Of a stretch of 50,899 nucleotides of DNA, positions 8,647-16,627 are shown in pieces (the first letter of the stretch is position 1; each line of letters opens with the position of its first letter). Below the pieces are notes generated by a model. That model worked only from the letters and a program-made list of their open reading frames with translations. It had not been told where the DNA came from and searched no databases. The stretch comes from Alphaproteobacteria bacterium (GTDB lineage: Bacteria > Pseudomonadota > Alphaproteobacteria > UBA9655), in NCBI GenBank assembly GCA_013287665.1, contig JABDDK010000007.1:1-50899 (forward strand), in the 5' to 3' direction. The translations under genes were made by a program, and so were the position numbers.

Positions 8647-8706
8647 TATTTGTTAAATATCAGGTCTACAACTCTGTACATAACTTTAACGAACGGTGGG
8701 TGAAAA

Positions 8707-9204
8707 ATGGCGAAAATATCTTCCTTCTCTTGCGGTCATCATGTAGTGTATCCAGCACATGGTATCGGTAAAATCAAGGCTATAGAAACTCAGGAAATTT
8801 CTGGGCATACCCTTGAAATGTTCGTGATCTCCTTTGACAAGGATCGTATGACTTTACGTCTTCCTGTTGCGAAGGCAAAGACATCCGGTCTAAGACCTAT
8901 CAGCACGTCTAAGGACATGGCAAACGCTATCAACTCATTAAAAGCCAAAACCCGTGTGAGACGCACGATGTGGAGCCGTCGTGCACAAGAATATGAAACA
9001 AAAATCAATTCTGGTGATCCTATTTACTTAGCAGAAGTTGTTCGTGAACTTTACAGATCAGACGCTCAACCTGAGCAATCTTATAGTGAACGTCAAGTTT
9101 ATCAAAATGCGCTCCTCCGCCTTGCCGGTGAAATTGCTGCGATTGATAATACTGATACGGATAAAGCCATCGAAAAGGTTGAAAAAATCTTAGAGGCTGC
9201 TTAA
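8707..9204 (+). CDS. CarD/CdnL-family RNA polymerase-binding regulator
   Basis: A 165-residue regulator that binds the RNA polymerase beta subunit and stabilises open complexes, notably at rRNA promoters in other bacteria. The N-terminal RNAP-interaction domain (about residues 8-65) shows GHHVVYPAHGIGKIKAIE and FDKDRMTLRLPVAKA. The helical C-terminal DNA-binding domain contains WSRRAQEYETKINSGDPIYLAEVVRELYR and SYSERQVYQNALLRLAGEIAAI. It is a single-gene unit with two CtrA-like boxes upstream and repeat A downstream. Confidence 0.93.
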   Translation: MAKISSFSCGHHVVYPAHGIGKIKAIETQEISGHTLEMFVISFDKDRMTLRLPVAKAKTSGLRPISTSKDMANAINSLKAKTRVRRTMWSRRAQEYETKINSGDPIYLAEVVRELYRSDAQPEQSYSERQVYQNALLRLAGEIAAIDNTDTDKAIEKVEKILEAA

Positions 9205-9209
9205 TACTT

Positions 9210-9656
9210 CACCTCTCCCCTTGTGGGAGAGGTCGCCCCTTCGGGGCGGGTGAGGGGGCGGTCAACACAAGTACAGACCGACATTATTGGTTAAGAATGT
9301 CTATATCCTTACTCATAAACAGAGTCTTACTGAAACAACGGCCCCCTCACCCGCCCATTCGGGCCACTGCCATTAAGTTAAGGAAAAATGCCCACCACCT
9401 GGGTCGTCCCGGAAACAAGAATATCTTGAGCGAAGCTCAAGTTTTCTTGTTGTCCGGGATCCAGGGAAAAAACTCATTGCGAAGCAATGGTGACTGATCT
9501 TCTCTCAAAATAAAGTTAAATTGCTCCGCAATAAGTAGTTGTCCTGGATCCCCGACCCGCGCTTCGCGCTCTCGAGGACGACCCTAGGGGTGGGCAGTTT
9601 GCTTAACTTAATAGCAGTGGCCCATTCGGGCGACCTCTCCCACAAGGGGAGAGGTG
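9210..9656. repeat. Repeat family A, interrupted by a smaller inverted-repeat element
   Basis: Second repeat A unit, with left arm 9210-9261 and right arm 9340-9656. The right arm is split by a 255-bp insertion (9365-9619) plus a 12-bp duplication of GCCCATTCGGGC. Without the insertion the unit would be about 180 bp, close to the 192 bp of the unit at 2605. Together with the insertion it fills the 514-bp gap between carD and the reductase gene. No further gene was recognised here. Confidence 0.85.
9365..9619. mobile_element. Non-autonomous inverted-repeat element (D+C type), copy 1
   Basis: A 255-bp element with imperfect terminal inverted repeats of about 45 bp, starting CACTGCCATTAAGTTAAG on the left and ending CTTAACTTAATAGCAGTG on the right. 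It is flanked by 12-bp direct repeats GCCCATTCGGGC at 9353-9364 and 9620-9631. The interior is a repeat C core with paired GGGATCCAGG/CTGGATCCCC arms and no coding capacity. The undisturbed partner arm at 9210 has only one copy of the equivalent segment, so the direct repeat is best read as target-site duplication. Confidence 0.85.
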
Positions 9657-9718
9657 AAGAGCCATTGCGATCCTCATTCTGTTCGTATATAAAAAACCAT
9701 ATCCCTATCACCAACTGA

Positions 9719-10744
9719 ATGAGTCAAATGCATATTCATGAAACAGATCTAGTCATTATTGGAGCAGGACCCGTTGGTCTGTTTGCCATCTTTGAAGCTG
9801 GTATGATGGGCATAAAATGCTGCGTCATTGATTCTCTTGAAGATGTTGGTGGACAATGCACAGCCCTCTATCCTGAAAAGCCAATTTATGACATTCCTGG
9901 GTTCCCTAAAATACTCGCAGCAGACCTTATTGAAAATCTAAAGCATCAGGCCCAACCTTTTGGTCCCCTGTATCACATGGGGCAACAAGTCACGAGCCTT
10001 GAAAAATTACAAGATGGCCGTTTTCAAATTTTGACCTCAACGGGTACCGTTATGGTAACGAAAACGATACTGATTGCTGCAGGTGTCGGAGCCTTTGGTC
10101 CTAACCGCCCTCCTCTTGAAAAGCTTGAAGAATTCGAAGGCAAGAGTGTGTTCTATTATGTTAAAAACCGTGAAGCCTTCCGTGACAAGAAAATCATGAT
10201 TGCGGGTGGAGGAGACTCTGCCGTTGATTGGGCCATCTCCCTTTCAGAGATTGCCAAGAAAGTAACAGTTGTTCATCGCCGCCCAAAATTCCGTGCGGCA
10301 CCAGAAACGGAAAGCCAACTCAAGAAGCTCGCTGACGACGGCATCATTGACCTCATGATCCCTTATCAATTGGATGGTCTTGTTGGCAATTATGGGGCCC
10401 TCCAGGCGGTAAAACTCCAATCTATGGATGGCAATACCAAGGAGATAGAAACCGATGTTCTACTCCCCTTTTATGGGCTAGCTATGGATTTAGGGCCTAT
10501 TGCCGAATGGGGGTTACACCTCAATACAAATCATATCACCATTAACCCAGCAGATTGTTCCACAAATATTCCTGGAATTTTCGCGATTGGTGATATTGCA
10601 ACCTATCCCCACAAGTTGAAACTCATTTTGACTGGATTTGCTGAAGCGGCTCAAGCGGCCCACGCGATTCGCGCCTTCCTTCACCCTGGTCAAGTCTATC
10701 ACTTTGAATATTCAACGACGAGTGGAGTTCCTTCATTCACTTGA
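9719..10744 (+). CDS. Ferredoxin/flavodoxin-NADP+ reductase, thioredoxin-reductase-like
   Basis: FAD- and NADPH-binding oxidoreductase, 341 residues, of the TrxR-like FNR type that passes electrons between NADPH and ferredoxin. The FAD Rossmann motif is VIIGAGPVGLFAIFEAG at the N-terminus, followed by GGQCTALYPEKPIYDIPGFP. The NADPH motif is IAGGGDSAVDW, then VVHRRPKFRAAPE. The C-terminal FAD motif is GIFAIGDIATYPHKLKLILTGFAEA. The CxxC redox pair of true thioredoxin reductases is absent, which separates it from TrxB. The second Met (9728) is an alternative start. The 3' end overlaps the convergent kinase gene by 46 bp. Confidence 0.92.
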   Translation: MSQMHIHETDLVIIGAGPVGLFAIFEAGMMGIKCCVIDSLEDVGGQCTALYPEKPIYDIPGFPKILAADLIENLKHQAQPFGPLYHMGQQVTSLEKLQDGRFQILTSTGTVMVTKTILIAAGVGAFGPNRPPLEKLEEFEGKSVFYYVKNREAFRDKKIMIAGGGDSAVDWAISLSEIAKKVTVVHRRPKFRAAPETESQLKKLADDGIIDLMIPYQLDGLVGNYGALQAVKLQSMDGNTKEIETDVLLPFYGLAMDLGPIAEWGLHLNTNHITINPADCSTNIPGIFAIGDIATYPHKLKLILTGFAEAAQAAHAIRAFLHPGQVYHFEYSTTSGVPSFT

Positions 10745-13068
10745 GGAGTCTTAGGAAGATATAACGATACTTTCGTTCCTTGATTAACCTCGGATACGAG
10801 CTCTAGTCGTCCCCCATGAAGTTCAATCAGGTTTTTCACAAGCGCAAGCCCGATACCCGCACCTGTCTTACTCTTACCGTTTCCTCTTTCGAACTTGTCA
10901 AACATGCGGTCTTGATCATTGGCAGCAATTCCAACACCCGTATCTGTGACTGAAATTTCAAGTTCTTTTCCAATAACATTTGCCTCTAGTGTTATTGTTC
11001 CCTCGGCTGCCGTAAATTTAATCGAGTTGCTGAGAAGATTGATGAGAACCTGCTTCAGTCTTCGCTCATCGACCAACCAGTCTTTCACTTTGGAATCACA
11101 TTTAAGGATAAGCTTCTGTTTATTGATTTCCGCTCTTTTCGAAGCCAAATCAACAACGTCTTGAAGTACGGCAGGTATATTAGCTTTTTTAGTGTGAAGT
11201 AAAAAATAACCCGCTTCCATTGAGGCTAAATCAAGAATATCATTAACCAAATGATAGAGTCTATTCGACGATTCCAAAACTCCCTTTAAATAATCCGCTT
11301 GTTTATCATTTAATTCGCCGACATATTTATTGTTTAATATTTCTGTAAATCCAATAATTGTATTAAGGGGAGTTTTTAATTGATCGGAAATATTAGCGAT
11401 AAACTCAGATTTCAATTGGTCGGCTGTCTCTAAAGCTTCGTTTTTTTCTTGTAAAGCCTGCTTGACTCGACTTGAATCCGTTGCATCCGTATAGCTTAAA
11501 AGATGATCACCGTTGGGAAGAGGAACATATCCAAAATCAACAACGGTCCCATCCTTACGTTTGAGTTGTCCTGTTTTAGCAACACGGTCCGTCGCATTTT
11601 CAATAATCTGAGCTTTGAAGGGTTCCCATTCGCCTTCATACTCAAAGAAATCTTTGATTTTATCAATAATCTGACTGAGATGCATGTCAGGCTCAATATC
11701 AGCTTCTGAGAAATTCCACATCGTCAAAAAGCTAGGATTAAAGATCTTCAATCGATTATCACTTCCGATGACAATCACACCTTCAAAAAGATTATCAAGT
11801 GTTGTTTGGTATGCATCTAATAGCGCTTTATTATGTCTTTCAAGAAACAAGTAATCTGTTACATCTTCTAGCATAAACAACAAACCACCCATCGGATGGG
11901 GGGCTGTGAACATTCGAATTGTCCGCTCATCGGGCAAATGAATGAGTTCTTCAAAGGGCTCTGTTTGTTCAGTAAGCTGTTGAATAAGTCTCTTTTTATA
12001 AGCTGGAAAATCAGCATGTTCAGGAAGTTGCCGTCGACTCCTGAGATCTTCAAGCACTTGGTCAAGTCCTGGTTTTGACTTCAAGAATTCCTCATCAAAA
12101 CTCTTTAAGGTCACGTAAGCTTGGTTAAAGTATTGAAGGATCCCCGTAGAATCAAAAATCGCAATGGCCGTTGAAAGATGATCAAGGACATCATTATGGG
12201 CATCAACGATTCTTTTTGTATTGAGTTTGAGCTCGTTGAGATCCGTAATATCATAAGCAAACCCTAATGTCCCATTGCCCTTCTTATCAGGCACTTCATA
12301 AAGGCGAAAGTGCTTCCTTTCTCCGTCAGCCGTTGCAGGACTTTCAAGGGTTTGTAACTCTTGCTGGTTGTGAGCTTTGCGCGCTAAAGTCTTTGCGAAA
12401 CGCGTTGTAATTAACTCGATATTATCAGCATAGATTTTAGTCGGCGTTGATTGAACTGCTTTTGCGTAAGCAAGGTTACAATAATCAATTTTTTGATTTT
12501 CATCCCGATGCCAAACAAGAAAAGGAAGACCATCCATAATACTTTGTAATTTTAAAAGAAGGTGTTCGTTTTTCTGAAACGCTTCCAATTGAATGTGTTC
12601 AGCAAGCATTTGATTCGTAATGTCCTTAAGCCAAAAAACGGTCTTTCCCTCTTTTGACTCACCATTTAGCTGATAATTAAAACCATCAATAGAGTCTGTA
12701 ACTCTCATTTGAAAGGGCTTGTTGTTTCGTATGAGTGCGTTGATCGCGGAAGATACTTTAGGAGCTGCTTCAGTATCCAAAAATGATTTGAATTCTGAAA
12801 GAGATGTCGCTGGAAAACCAGTAGAATGATCGATGATCTGATCACCCTCACAGAGAGCCCATTCTTCACGTCGCGTTAAGAGTAAGTTTTTTAGATTTTG
12901 AGAATTTGTCCGAGATTTTAACCAGAGAATACAAAAAAGACAGGCCAACAGTAGAAACAATGATGGCCAAGAAACGGCAGAAAACAAGCCTGCTGCCCAA
13001 CATATTGATGGGACAGCCCCTATAAATAGAAATAAGGCTGTGTTTTTTATTATTTTAAACGCCTCCAT
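10699..13068 (-). CDS. divL: DivL-like PAS/histidine-kinase-fold protein with Asp in place of phospho-His
   Basis: A 789-residue membrane sensor: two N-terminal hydrophobic helices (about residues 5-45), several PAS-like domains (about 150-540), a HisKA-type dimerisation domain and a C-terminal HATPase domain. The H-box reads FIANISDQLKTPLNTIIGF; the usual S-H-E is S-D-Q, with Asp at about residue 562 (codon 11383-11385). The ATP-binding boxes look intact: NLLSNSIKFT, DTGVGIA, GAGIGLALVKNLIELHGG. DivL of Caulobacter, with Tyr at this site, signals to CckA and so controls CtrA; the overall match suggests the same role. The symbol is a family-level inference. The longer frame to 13179 is rejected because M38 begins the hydrophobic anchor. 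Confidence 0.8.
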   Translation of the reverse strand: MEAFKIIKNTALFLFIGAVPSICWAAGLFSAVSWPSLFLLLACLFCILWLKSRTNSQNLKNLLLTRREEWALCEGDQIIDHSTGFPATSLSEFKSFLDTEAAPKVSSAINALIRNNKPFQMRVTDSIDGFNYQLNGESKEGKTVFWLKDITNQMLAEHIQLEAFQKNEHLLLKLQSIMDGLPFLVWHRDENQKIDYCNLAYAKAVQSTPTKIYADNIELITTRFAKTLARKAHNQQELQTLESPATADGERKHFRLYEVPDKKGNGTLGFAYDITDLNELKLNTKRIVDAHNDVLDHLSTAIAIFDSTGILQYFNQAYVTLKSFDEEFLKSKPGLDQVLEDLRSRRQLPEHADFPAYKKRLIQQLTEQTEPFEELIHLPDERTIRMFTAPHPMGGLLFMLEDVTDYLFLERHNKALLDAYQTTLDNLFEGVIVIGSDNRLKIFNPSFLTMWNFSEADIEPDMHLSQIIDKIKDFFEYEGEWEPFKAQIIENATDRVAKTGQLKRKDGTVVDFGYVPLPNGDHLLSYTDATDSSRVKQALQEKNEALETADQLKSEFIANISDQLKTPLNTIIGFTEILNNKYVGELNDKQADYLKGVLESSNRLYHLVNDILDLASMEAGYFLLHTKKANIPAVLQDVVDLASKRAEINKQKLILKCDSKVKDWLVDERRLKQVLINLLSNSIKFTAAEGTITLEANVIGKELEISVTDTGVGIAANDQDRMFDKFERGNGKSKTGAGIGLALVKNLIELHGGRLELVSEVNQGTKVSLYLPKTPQVNEGTPLVVEYSK

Positions 13069-13173
13069 GTCTTCTATTAACTCACAAAAAACGCATTTAC
13101 ACAAGAGGTGTGTGTTGAGTATGTGCGTTGAGTATGTTGAGACTAATCTTACCACCCGACATTTCCCCGCGAT

Positions 13174-13536
13174 CGTCATTGCGAGGCGGACCGAAGGTCC
13201 ACTGCCATTAAGTTAAGCAAACTGTCCACCACCTGGGTCGTCCCGGAAACAAGAATATCTTGAGCGGAGCTCAAGTCTTCTTGTTGTCCGGGATCCAGGA
13301 CCAATACTCTTTCCGGAGGAAAGAAGGAATCATTACATTGCTTCGCAATGAGTTATTGCCCTGGATCCCGGGCTATGAGAAATCTAAGCTTCGCTTAGCA
13401 TTTCTCATCCCCGGGACGACCCCAGCGGGGAGGGCTTTCCCTTAACTTAATGGTAGTGGACCGAAGGTCCACCGAAGCAATCCATCTTTCTTATTTTAGG
13501 TGGATTGCCACGCCCCTAACGGGGCTCGCAATGACG
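13174..13536. repeat. Repeat family B, interrupted by a D+C element
   Basis: Palindromic repeat with ends CGTCATTGCGAGG and CTCGCAATGACG. It contains paired GCAATCCATC/GGATTGCCACGCC motifs, also seen at 44490 and 44664. It is split by a 259-bp element at 13200-13458. The sequence right of it (GAGTGTGGGGGGTCATTTT, then GTTTACC and GAAGGGTGA) also follows the copy at 44664, so the repeated block extends to about 13578. It fills the 424-bp gap up to the rppH stop. Confidence 0.82.
13200..13458. mobile_element. Non-autonomous inverted-repeat element (D+C type), copy 2
   Basis: A 259-bp element of the same type as that at 9365, with ends CACTGCCATTAAGTTAAG and CTTAACTTAATGGTAGTG. It is flanked by 11-bp direct repeats GACCGAAGGTC at 13189-13199 and 13459-13469. 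The target is the palindromic stem GGACC-GAA-GGTCC of repeat B. The interior is a repeat C core with GGGATCCAGG and CCTGGATCCCGG and small hairpins. There is no open frame that looks like a protein. Confidence 0.85.
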
Positions 13537-13603
13537 AGTGTGGGGGGTCATTTTCCTAAAGTTTACCTGAAGGGTGACGCGTCTGGGTTTCTAATCAATC
13601 CTT

Positions 13604-14098
13604 CTACACGGCCTTCTCAATATATGGCCAAAGATCGTCAAATATTTTCTGATAGAGCTCTTTTTTAAAGGGAACAATGAGCTCCAACAACTCTTCTTTC
13701 TCTGCCCATCTCCATGAGCAAAATTCAGGATGGTATGTGTTAATGTTAATATCTTCATCCTTCCCTCTGTAGCGCAGGACATACCAAATTTGCTTTTGAC
13801 CTTTATACTTTCCACTCCACAAACGTTCTGCAAGATCGAGGGGGAGGTCATATTTATACCACGTTTTGGATTTCACAATAATTTCGACATTCTTAGTCCC
13901 AATTTCTTCTTCCAATTCCCTCAGCATCGCTTGATCCGTATCTTCGTGAGGACCTATACCTCCTTGAGGCATTTGCCATGCTGGATCGCGACTGTCTGTA
14001 CGTTGCCCAATAAAGATTTTATTCTCAGCATTAAGCATCATCATGCCAACAGCGGATCGATAATAGGGGTCTCCAAAATCATTTTTTTTAATAGGCAT
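13604..14098 (-). CDS. rppH: RNA pyrophosphohydrolase (Nudix)
   Basis: Removes pyrophosphate from the 5' end of mRNA and so starts 5'-end-dependent decay. From the ATG at 14098 it has 164 residues, the normal RppH/NudH size. The Nudix box is complete: GGIGPHEDTDQAMLRELEEE followed by IGT. The RppH N-terminus YRSAVGMMMLNAENKIFIGQR and the central WYKYDLP and GQKQIWYVLRYRG segments also match. GGAG precedes this ATG. The frame extends upstream to 14197, but those 33 residues are outside the family. It lies 126 bp downstream of ctpA in the gpmI-envC-ctpA run. Confidence 0.93.
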   Translation of the reverse strand: MPIKKNDFGDPYYRSAVGMMMLNAENKIFIGQRTDSRDPAWQMPQGGIGPHEDTDQAMLRELEEEIGTKNVEIIVKSKTWYKYDLPLDLAERLWSGKYKGQKQIWYVLRYRGKDEDININTYHPEFCSWRWAEKEELLELIVPFKKELYQKIFDDLWPYIEKAV

Positions 14099-14224
14099 CT
14101 TCTCCAGCTCTAATGTAAGGACTCGCTCATACCTCCAAGAGTGCCATCCATTCGTTAATAAATGCGAATGGAAGCATTTTTTAACCACGAGTGGCATCTT
14201 AGAAAATATTTTGATTTTATTTAT

Positions 14225-15607
14225 TTATTTTTTATTCTCTGCATCATATCTTTGTTTAATTGCCATCGCATGAACGATATCAATAGCACGCATGAGTTGA
14301 TAATCCTCTATTTCCTTTTTCTTCTTTACTTTTTCAGGATCTAAAGCATCTTCCTCTTCTTGCTTCTTTTCAGCTGCAGTTAGGGGTTTACTTTCTTTCT
14401 TAAAATCAAGAGCCCTCACAAAATCCTGCTCTCTGATGCGCTCGCCTTCATCAACTTTTTCAAGTTTATTGTGGGCTTGCTCTATGACAATATCTGGCTC
14501 AATCCCTTTGGCCTGAATTGAACGCCCAGAAGGTGTATAGTACCGTGCTGTTGTGAGTTTAATACCTCCGCCATTCGTTAAAGGAAAAAGTGATTGGACA
14601 GACGCTTTACCAAATGATCTTGTGCCCACCACAACTGCCCTATGATTATCCTGCAAAGCGCCTGCTAAAATTTCAGATGCTGATGCAGATCCACCATTAA
14701 TAAGAACGACAATAGGAACGCCTTCAACTTTATCCCCCCCATCAGAATAGACACGAGCATCCATTTGTTTGTTACGTCCACGGGTTGAGAGAATCTCCTG
14801 TCCTTTCGGAAGGAAAATATCTGTGACTCTAATCGCTGAATCAAGCAAACCACCCGGATCATTACGAACGTCAAGTATAAGGCCCTCAAGCTTTGGTCCA
14901 AGTTGCTTTTTAATACTAGCGAGCGCTTCATTCAATAAACCAACCGTGTTTTCATCAAATATTGAAATACGGATATACCCAACGTTCCCTTCAAGACGCC
15001 ATTTGACAGCCTTTACGTGGATGATTGCCCGTGTGAGCTTGGTTTCAAAAACATCTTTGCCTTCACGCTTAATGTGGATTTTTACATCTGTTCCTGGCTT
15101 ACCCCGAAGCAACTCAACGGCTTCTTGTAAAGTCATTCCCATAATTGGCTTTTTATCAATTGCAACAATGAGATCTCCCGCCTGAAGACCCGCTTTTTGG
15201 GCAGGTGTATCATCAATGGGAGAAATGATTTTAACAAGACTATTATCCATCGTCACTTCCATCCCTAAACCACCAAACTCACCTTTGGTTTGCTCCCGAG
15301 TTTCTTTGTACTCTTTAGGAGTGAGATAAGAGGAATGGGGATCCAAAGCAGCGAGCATCCCATTCAGGGCTCCCCCAAGAAGTTTATCATCTGTCGTTTC
15401 CTCGACATAATCTTCCTTCACACGTTGAAGAATGCTATCAAACATATGGGTATCAAGAGACTGAGCCGCATTTTCCTTTTCATCAGCCCCTTGTGACGTT
15501 TTGTTCTCTGTTGCCTCACTTTTTGGATCAGCATTCAAATATAAACTCGTCACTCCAACAGTTGAGAGAAGAAAAAAACTAAATAATACTTGTACACGAG
15601 TTGTCAT
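14225..15607 (-). CDS. ctpA: Carboxyl-terminal processing protease (S41)
   Basis: Periplasmic serine protease that trims or degrades envelope proteins at their C-termini. 460 residues: signal anchor (VQVLFSFFLLSTVGVTSLYL), PDZ domain (about 90-180: GGLGMEVTMDNSLVKIISPI to GMTLQEAVELLRGKPG), and S41 catalytic domain. The catalytic Ser is in GGSASASEILAGAL and the Lys in GTRSFGKASVQ. The C-terminal tail is Lys/Glu-rich. The start at 15607 is chosen because GGAG lies 7 nt upstream; the Met at 15619 has no ribosome site. It begins 16 bp after envC. Clustering with a LytM-type factor suggests shared work on cell-wall enzymes. Confidence 0.93.
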   Translation of the reverse strand: MTTRVQVLFSFFLLSTVGVTSLYLNADPKSEATENKTSQGADEKENAAQSLDTHMFDSILQRVKEDYVEETTDDKLLGGALNGMLAALDPHSSYLTPKEYKETREQTKGEFGGLGMEVTMDNSLVKIISPIDDTPAQKAGLQAGDLIVAIDKKPIMGMTLQEAVELLRGKPGTDVKIHIKREGKDVFETKLTRAIIHVKAVKWRLEGNVGYIRISIFDENTVGLLNEALASIKKQLGPKLEGLILDVRNDPGGLLDSAIRVTDIFLPKGQEILSTRGRNKQMDARVYSDGGDKVEGVPIVVLINGGSASASEILAGALQDNHRAVVVGTRSFGKASVQSLFPLTNGGGIKLTTARYYTPSGRSIQAKGIEPDIVIEQAHNKLEKVDEGERIREQDFVRALDFKKESKPLTAAEKKQEEEDALDPEKVKKKKEIEDYQLMRAIDIVHAMAIKQRYDAENKK

Positions 15608-15622
15608 TCTTGGCTCCATTTT

Positions 15623-16627
15623 TTATTCAGTAAAGTATGGCTTAGGATCGATAGCCTTACCCTTTTGCCTTAATTCGAAATAAAGCTTAGGGGCGCCTGA
15701 TCCATAACCTGCCATTGTTCCTAATTTTTCTCTAGCATATACTTTTTGGCCAACATATGCATTAATTTTATCCATTCCCATGAAAACACTGTGAACGTTT
15801 TTACCGTGATCAAGTATCAAAATTTCACCTTGTTCACGAAAAGGTCCTTTAAAAACAATGGTCCCACTGGAAGGTGAAAGTACTTCTGCATTCATTTTTG
15901 TTTCAAAAACAACCCCTATGCTTTTGGGGCTGTATTTGTTCTGAATAGCCTTATCCTCTATAATCTTTCCGAGGACAGGGCGCTCAAGACGCCGGAAAGG
16001 CAATTTCTTCGACTTTGATGCCGTATTCGCAGACCTCTCAACCTTTGAAAGCGCTGCCCGACTTTCATCAAGCAAGGTGTTGATATCATCTACATCAGCG
16101 AGTCTGTCTAGTTCCTTTTTCTTGACATCCTCTATGCCTTCTAATGCATCTACTTGATTTTTCTGAAATTCAATGGCTTGCAATAAATTTTGTTGAATTT
16201 CTTCCCTTCCCTCAAGTTCTTTTGACATACCCTCTATTTCTTTGAGTTCAGCCTGCACCTGCTGGATCTGACCTTTAAGAGACTGAGTTAAGGCTCTCAT
16301 TAAAATTATGCTACGAAGGGTATTTTGGCCTGTCTTAGGATCGGCTAAAAGCTTAATAGAATTAACTCGTCCAAGACGAACAAGCAGAGGAAAACTCTTA
16401 GAAACCTCTTGCTGTTTTTTCGAAAGATTGACCTGTCTTTCCTGTTGAAGCGCTTTGAGAACTTGAATGTTCTTCTGCAACGCATCAATTTCATCAAGCA
16501 GTCTCTTTTGTTCAATCACTAAACCTTCTTTAAGTTTTTGATTTTGATAGTCTTTTTTCTTATCCACTTTTCCATAGGCGGAAGATACAGAAAGCACAGC
16601 GATGAATAACCAAATAAATTTACGCAT
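15623..16627 (-). CDS. envC: EnvC-like murein hydrolase activator (degenerate LytM/M23)
   Basis: Periplasmic coiled-coil protein of 334 residues. A signal peptide (MRKFIWLFIAVLSVSSAYG) is followed by a long coiled coil (about 20-200) and a C-terminal LytM/M23 domain. In active M23 enzymes the domain carries zinc His/Asp residues and an HLHFE motif. Here the segment reads KLYFELRQKG and the first motif region GEILILDHGKNVHSVFMG. The zinc site therefore looks lost, as in EnvC, which activates amidases rather than cutting peptidoglycan. It overlaps gpmI by 8 bp (ATGCGTAA), indicating translational coupling. Confidence 0.88.
   Translation of the reverse strand: MRKFIWLFIAVLSVSSAYGKVDKKKDYQNQKLKEGLVIEQKRLLDEIDALQKNIQVLKALQQERQVNLSKKQQEVSKSFPLLVRLGRVNSIKLLADPKTGQNTLRSIILMRALTQSLKGQIQQVQAELKEIEGMSKELEGREEIQQNLLQAIEFQKNQVDALEGIEDVKKKELDRLADVDDINTLLDESRAALSKVERSANTASKSKKLPFRRLERPVLGKIIEDKAIQNKYSPKSIGVVFETKMNAEVLSPSSGTIVFKGPFREQGEILILDHGKNVHSVFMGMDKINAYVGQKVYAREKLGTMAGYGSGAPKLYFELRQKGKAIDPKPYFTE

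Noticed and set aside
8489-8706. Replication origin between the channel gene and carD
   Set aside because: It is AT-rich with CtrA-like boxes, but no DnaA box of the TTATCCACA type was seen and neighbouring genes are not typical origin genes.
9361-9619. Coding potential inside the inverted-repeat elements
   Set aside because: Short frames there translate the palindromic repeat, differ between copies and lack ribosome sites.
13069-13179. N-terminal extension of the DivL-like protein
   Set aside because: The extra 37 residues are Cys/Thr-rich and not family-like. The Met at 13068 directly precedes the membrane anchor.
14099-14197. N-terminal extension of RppH
   Set aside because: The family N-terminus and a GGAG ribosome site both point to 14098.
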